From Lysobacterales bacterium (lineage in GTDB: Bacteria; Pseudomonadota; Gammaproteobacteria; Xanthomonadales; Xanthomonadaceae), in the NCBI GenBank assembly GCA_020442465.1, contig JAGRJY010000133.1, positions 103,655 through 167,654 of the forward strand: 64,000 nucleotides of DNA, in the 5' to 3' direction. The notes beneath the pieces are model-generated. The model made no database searches. It was not told where the DNA came from and worked only from the letters and a program-made list of their open reading frames with translations. Within the stretch, counting starts at the first letter, position 1. Every line of letters begins with the position of its first letter. Shown piece after piece: positions 61,469-64,000 of the stretch. The translations under genes and the position numbers were made by a program.

Positions 61469-64000
61469 GGCTGCAAGACGATCTCGACTTCACCACGCTC
61501 ACCTGGGTCAAGGGCGAGCTCGACGAAACGCTGAAGCAGGCGCGTCACGCGCTCGAAGCGTACGTCGAAGATCCGACCGACGTCAGCCAGATGCGGTTTT
61601 GCGCGACCTACCTGCACCAGGTGCAGGGCACGTTGCGCATGGTCGAGCTGTACGGCGCGGCCATGGTCTCGGAAGAAATGGAGTCGCTGGCCACGACCCT
61701 GCTCGGCGAGAGCATCGGCGATCGCGAGGAGGCCTACTCGGTGCTCATGCGCGGCATCGTGCAGCTGCCGGACTACCTCGAGCGCCTGCAGTCGGGCCAC
61801 AAGGACATCCCGGTCGTCCTGCTGCCGCTGCTCAACGATCTGCGTGCGGCGCGCGGCGAGAAGGGCCTCACCGAGAGCGCGCTGTTCGCGCCTGACCTGT
61901 CGCGGCCATTGCCGAGTTCGGCGTCCGGGCCCGAGGCTGCCCTGCCGCCGGCCGACATCAAGCGCATTGCCGAGCAGTTGCGCATCCAGTTCCAGCTGTC
62001 GCTGCTGAAGTGGCTGAAGAACGAAGACCCCGCGACCCACGTCGCCCGGCTTGCGCAGGTCTGCGACAAGCTGGTGACCGTCACCGCGCAGGAAGATGCG
62101 CGGCGGATGTTCTGGGTCGCCGCAGGTCTGCTGACCGCCCTGCGCGAGAACGCCTTCGCGCCGGAGCCGGCGCTCAAGCAAGCCATTGGTCGCGTCGAGC
62201 GCGAAATCAAGCGTCTGATCGATGCCGGCGAGAACAGTTTCCGGCTCGATCCGCCACGCGAACTGACCCGCACGCTGCTGTACTTTGCGGCGCACGCGCC
62301 GACGCAGCACGGCCGCATTGCCGAGCTGAGGCAGGCTTTCGACCTGGCCAGTCTGGTGCCCACCGAGGAAGAGATCCGCCACGCCCAGGGCTCCATTTCG
62401 GGTCACAACCGTGTGCTGCTCGACACCGTGTCGGCCGGCATCAAAGAGGACTTGCTCCGGGTCAAGGAAGCACTCGACATCTTCCTGCGCACCCAGAGCA
62501 GCGATGTCGGTTCATTGGCCGCCCAGGCCGAATCGCTGAATCGCGTGGCCGACACGCTGGGCATGCTCGGACTGGGCGTGCCGCGCGGCGTCGTGCTCGA
62601 ACAGAAGACCGCCGTCGAGGCGGTGGCTTCGGGCGTGCGCGCACCGGATGAGTCGACGCTGCTGGATATCGCCGGGGCGTTGCTCTACGTCGAGTCCTCG
62701 CTCGACGACCAGGTGCAGCATCTGGGTGCCGGTGGCGGACAGCGCGACATGGCGCACGCCGATTCGCGCAAGGTGGTCGATGCGCTGGTCAAGGAAGCGC
62801 AGGCCAACTTCGCCCAGGCCAAGCAGTGCTTCGTCGCCTTCGTGGAGAGCAGCTGGGACCATGCCCAGCTCTCCGACGTGCCGCGTCTGCTGGAAGAAGT
62901 GGCGGGTGCGCTGCGCATTCTCGAACTGGATGAGCCCCCGCGCTACCTGGCGGCGGTAGGCCGCTTCACCGAGGCGGAATTGTTGCATCGGCATCGGGTG
63001 CCGAATGGCCAGCAGCTCGATACGCTGGCCGACGCGCTGGCGAGCCTGGAGTACTTCCTCGAGGCCCTGCGCGAGCATCGGGCCGGACGAGAGAAGATCC
63101 TCGACGTCGCCCGCCAGCGATTGGAGTCCTTGGGCTATTGGCCGATTCCCGAGGGCGACCTGCAAGACGTGCGTGACGCGATTCCGGCACCTGCGGCGCC
63201 GGCGCCGGTGAGCGAACCCCAAGTTGTCGAAGCCGCGCAGCCGCAGGCTTCCGAACCGCCAGTCGAGGCGCCGGAGGTGGTTGCGGCGCCGGTTCCGGCT
63301 ACGCCTGCGGCGCCAGCGACGCCGACTCCTGCTCCCGCGCCGGCCGTGCCAGCGCCCAAGCCTGCCGCACCGGCACCAGTACCTGCTGCTGCGTCCGCAG
63401 GATTCGGCTTCGAAAGCGCGAGCGACGAGATCGACGAAGAGATTCGCGAAGTCTTCGTTGAGGAAGTGCAGGAGGAAATCAGCAACCTCGACGATCTGTT
63501 GCCGGCATGGATCAGCGATCCCAAGTCGGCTGAGGCGCTCAAGCCGATCCGCCGAGTCTTCCACACGTTGAAAGGTTCCGGCCGCCTGGTGGGTGCAGTC
63601 ACCCTTGGCGAGTTCAGCTGGAAAGTCGAGAACATGCTGAACCGCGTACTCGACAACACCATCCAGCCTGAGGCTGCGGTCCAGGAGGTCATCAGCCAAG
63701 CCCATGCGGCGCTGCCGCAACTGTTGTCTGCGCTGAAAGGCGAAAGTGGCGTCAGCGCCAACCTCGAAGGCATCAAGGCGATCGCTGATCGCGTGGGCGC
63801 CGGCGAAGCCATCACCGTGGACGAAGTGCGCGAAGCCGCGGCGGCCATCGCGCCTGCAATTTCTGATGCCCGGGCAGATCAAGCCGAAGCCGAGCGCCTC
63901 GAAGCCGAACGCCTCGAAGCCGAACGCCTCGAAGCCGAACGCCTCGAAGCCGAACGCCTCGAAGCCGAACGCCTCGAAGCCGAACGCCTCGAAGCCGAAC
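61465..64000 (+). CDS. chpA: Chp-system hybrid histidine kinase ChpA, 3' end missing
   Basis: ChpA is the multi-Hpt kinase of the pilus chemosensory pathway. The visible 845 residues have a FimL-like N-terminal region (HQVQGTLRMVELYGAAM) and a long helical part. A Pro/Ala linker follows at about residues 575-650, and then a canonical Hpt domain with VFHTLKGSGRLVGAVTLGEF (His700). The frame then enters an EAERL pentapeptide repeat that runs off the window, so further Hpt, kinase, CheW and receiver domains lie beyond. It starts with ATG 61465, overlapping the pilK stop by 4 bp. Confidence 0.93.
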   Translation, partial: MRLQDDLDFTTLTWVKGELDETLKQARHALEAYVEDPTDVSQMRFCATYLHQVQGTLRMVELYGAAMVSEEMESLATTLLGESIGDREEAYSVLMRGIVQLPDYLERLQSGHKDIPVVLLPLLNDLRAARGEKGLTESALFAPDLSRPLPSSASGPEAALPPADIKRIAEQLRIQFQLSLLKWLKNEDPATHVARLAQVCDKLVTVTAQEDARRMFWVAAGLLTALRENAFAPEPALKQAIGRVEREIKRLIDAGENSFRLDPPRELTRTLLYFAAHAPTQHGRIAELRQAFDLASLVPTEEEIRHAQGSISGHNRVLLDTVSAGIKEDLLRVKEALDIFLRTQSSDVGSLAAQAESLNRVADTLGMLGLGVPRGVVLEQKTAVEAVASGVRAPDESTLLDIAGALLYVESSLDDQVQHLGAGGGQRDMAHADSRKVVDALVKEAQANFAQAKQCFVAFVESSWDHAQLSDVPRLLEEVAGALRILELDEPPRYLAAVGRFTEAELLHRHRVPNGQQLDTLADALASLEYFLEALREHRAGREKILDVARQRLESLGYWPIPEGDLQDVRDAIPAPAAPAPVSEPQVVEAAQPQASEPPVEAPEVVAAPVPATPAAPATPTPAPAPAVPAPKPAAPAPVPAAASAGFGFESASDEIDEEIREVFVEEVQEEISNLDDLLPAWISDPKSAEALKPIRRVFHTLKGSGRLVGAVTLGEFSWKVENMLNRVLDNTIQPEAAVQEVISQAHAALPQLLSALKGESGVSANLEGIKAIADRVGAGEAITVDEVREAAAAIAPAISDARADQAEAERLEAERLEAERLEAERLEAERLEAERLEAERLEAE
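63886..64000 (+). repeat. 15-bp tandem repeat encoding EAERL in chpA, running off the window
   Basis: Seven full units of GAAGCCGAACGCCTC are seen (the first has one change, GAG for GAA), then 10 bases of an eighth at the right edge. The unit is in frame, so copy-number change would only lengthen a charged helical linker. Six of the seven full copies are identical, suggesting recent expansion. Confidence 0.95.

Noticed and set aside
1..64000. CRISPR arrays, tRNA, rRNA, transposases, prophage genes
   Set aside because: Looked for in the sequence and translated frames; nothing with the required repeats, cloverleaf consensus or transposase/integrase motifs was seen.

Overview
The window is a 64 kb piece of a GC-rich (roughly two-thirds G+C by eye) gammaproteobacterial chromosome. 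It is densely coding, with short gaps and many 4-bp ATGA or GTGA overlaps between neighbouring genes. Several things point to the Xanthomonadales/Lysobacterales, probably near Rhodanobacteraceae; this placement is inference, since no 16S or marker search was possible. They are the glutaredoxin-rhodanese fusion, a solitary exosortase H, and the linked pilT-pilU, pyrB-ruvX-algH-tonB-gshB and pilGHIJK-chpA blocks. I saw no prophage, insertion sequence, CRISPR array, rRNA or tRNA.

Layout. 1-9 kb: class C acid phosphatase (partial), pyrF, a lipoprotein, plsB, a YdcH-like protein, ttcA, rdgC, an NTF2-like protein and a YgjP-like metallopeptidase. 9-14.5 kb: hemH with an alpha/beta hydrolase, an exported beta-propeller-like protein with an unusual C-terminal sorting tail, a SYLF protein and tatABC. 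14.5-20 kb: S-adenosylmethionine metabolism, namely ahcY behind a clear SAH riboswitch and metK, with a cold-shock gene, a zinc-ribbon protein and a fructosamine-kinase-like gene around them. 19.5-27 kb: an isoaspartyl peptidase/asparaginase in one operon with a two-component system, then a TonB-dependent receptor, SRPBCC, DUF1761 and AraC group. 27-36.5 kb: AMP nucleosidase, a small lipoprotein, a three-domain monothiol glutaredoxin, an SGNH hydrolase, an AlaA-type aminotransferase, DUF4345, rsgA, a QEGLA-motif protein and a diguanylate cyclase. 36.5-43.5 kb: hemE, a WGR protein, aroB-aroK, exosortase H, an SDR protein, a degenerate P-loop protein, pdxH and a cobalamin-binding-type protein. 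43.5-50.3 kb: a DUF1501/DUF1800 pair and the yggS-proC-yggT-DUF4426-histidine phosphatase operon.

50.4-64 kb is devoted largely to type IV pili. pilT and pilU encode the retraction ATPases. The convergent gshB-tonB-algH-ruvX-pyrB operon follows. The Chp chemosensory operon (pilG, pilH, pilI, pilJ, pilK, chpA) then runs off the right end of the window, inside a 15-bp tandem repeat in chpA.

The most interesting points are: (1) a solitary exosortase H and, 28 kb away, a secreted protein whose C-terminus looks like a diverged IPTLxxWG-type sorting tail; (2) the SAH riboswitch; (3) the EAERL repeat in ChpA; (4) a glutaredoxin whose middle A-type-carrier-like domain has lost its cysteines; (5) a Ras-like protein with Arg in place of the P-loop Lys; (6) perfect palindromes before the two-component operon and between DUF4345 and rsgA, and an inverted repeat over the pilG -35. 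I did not find a wholly new multi-gene defence or biosynthetic system here.
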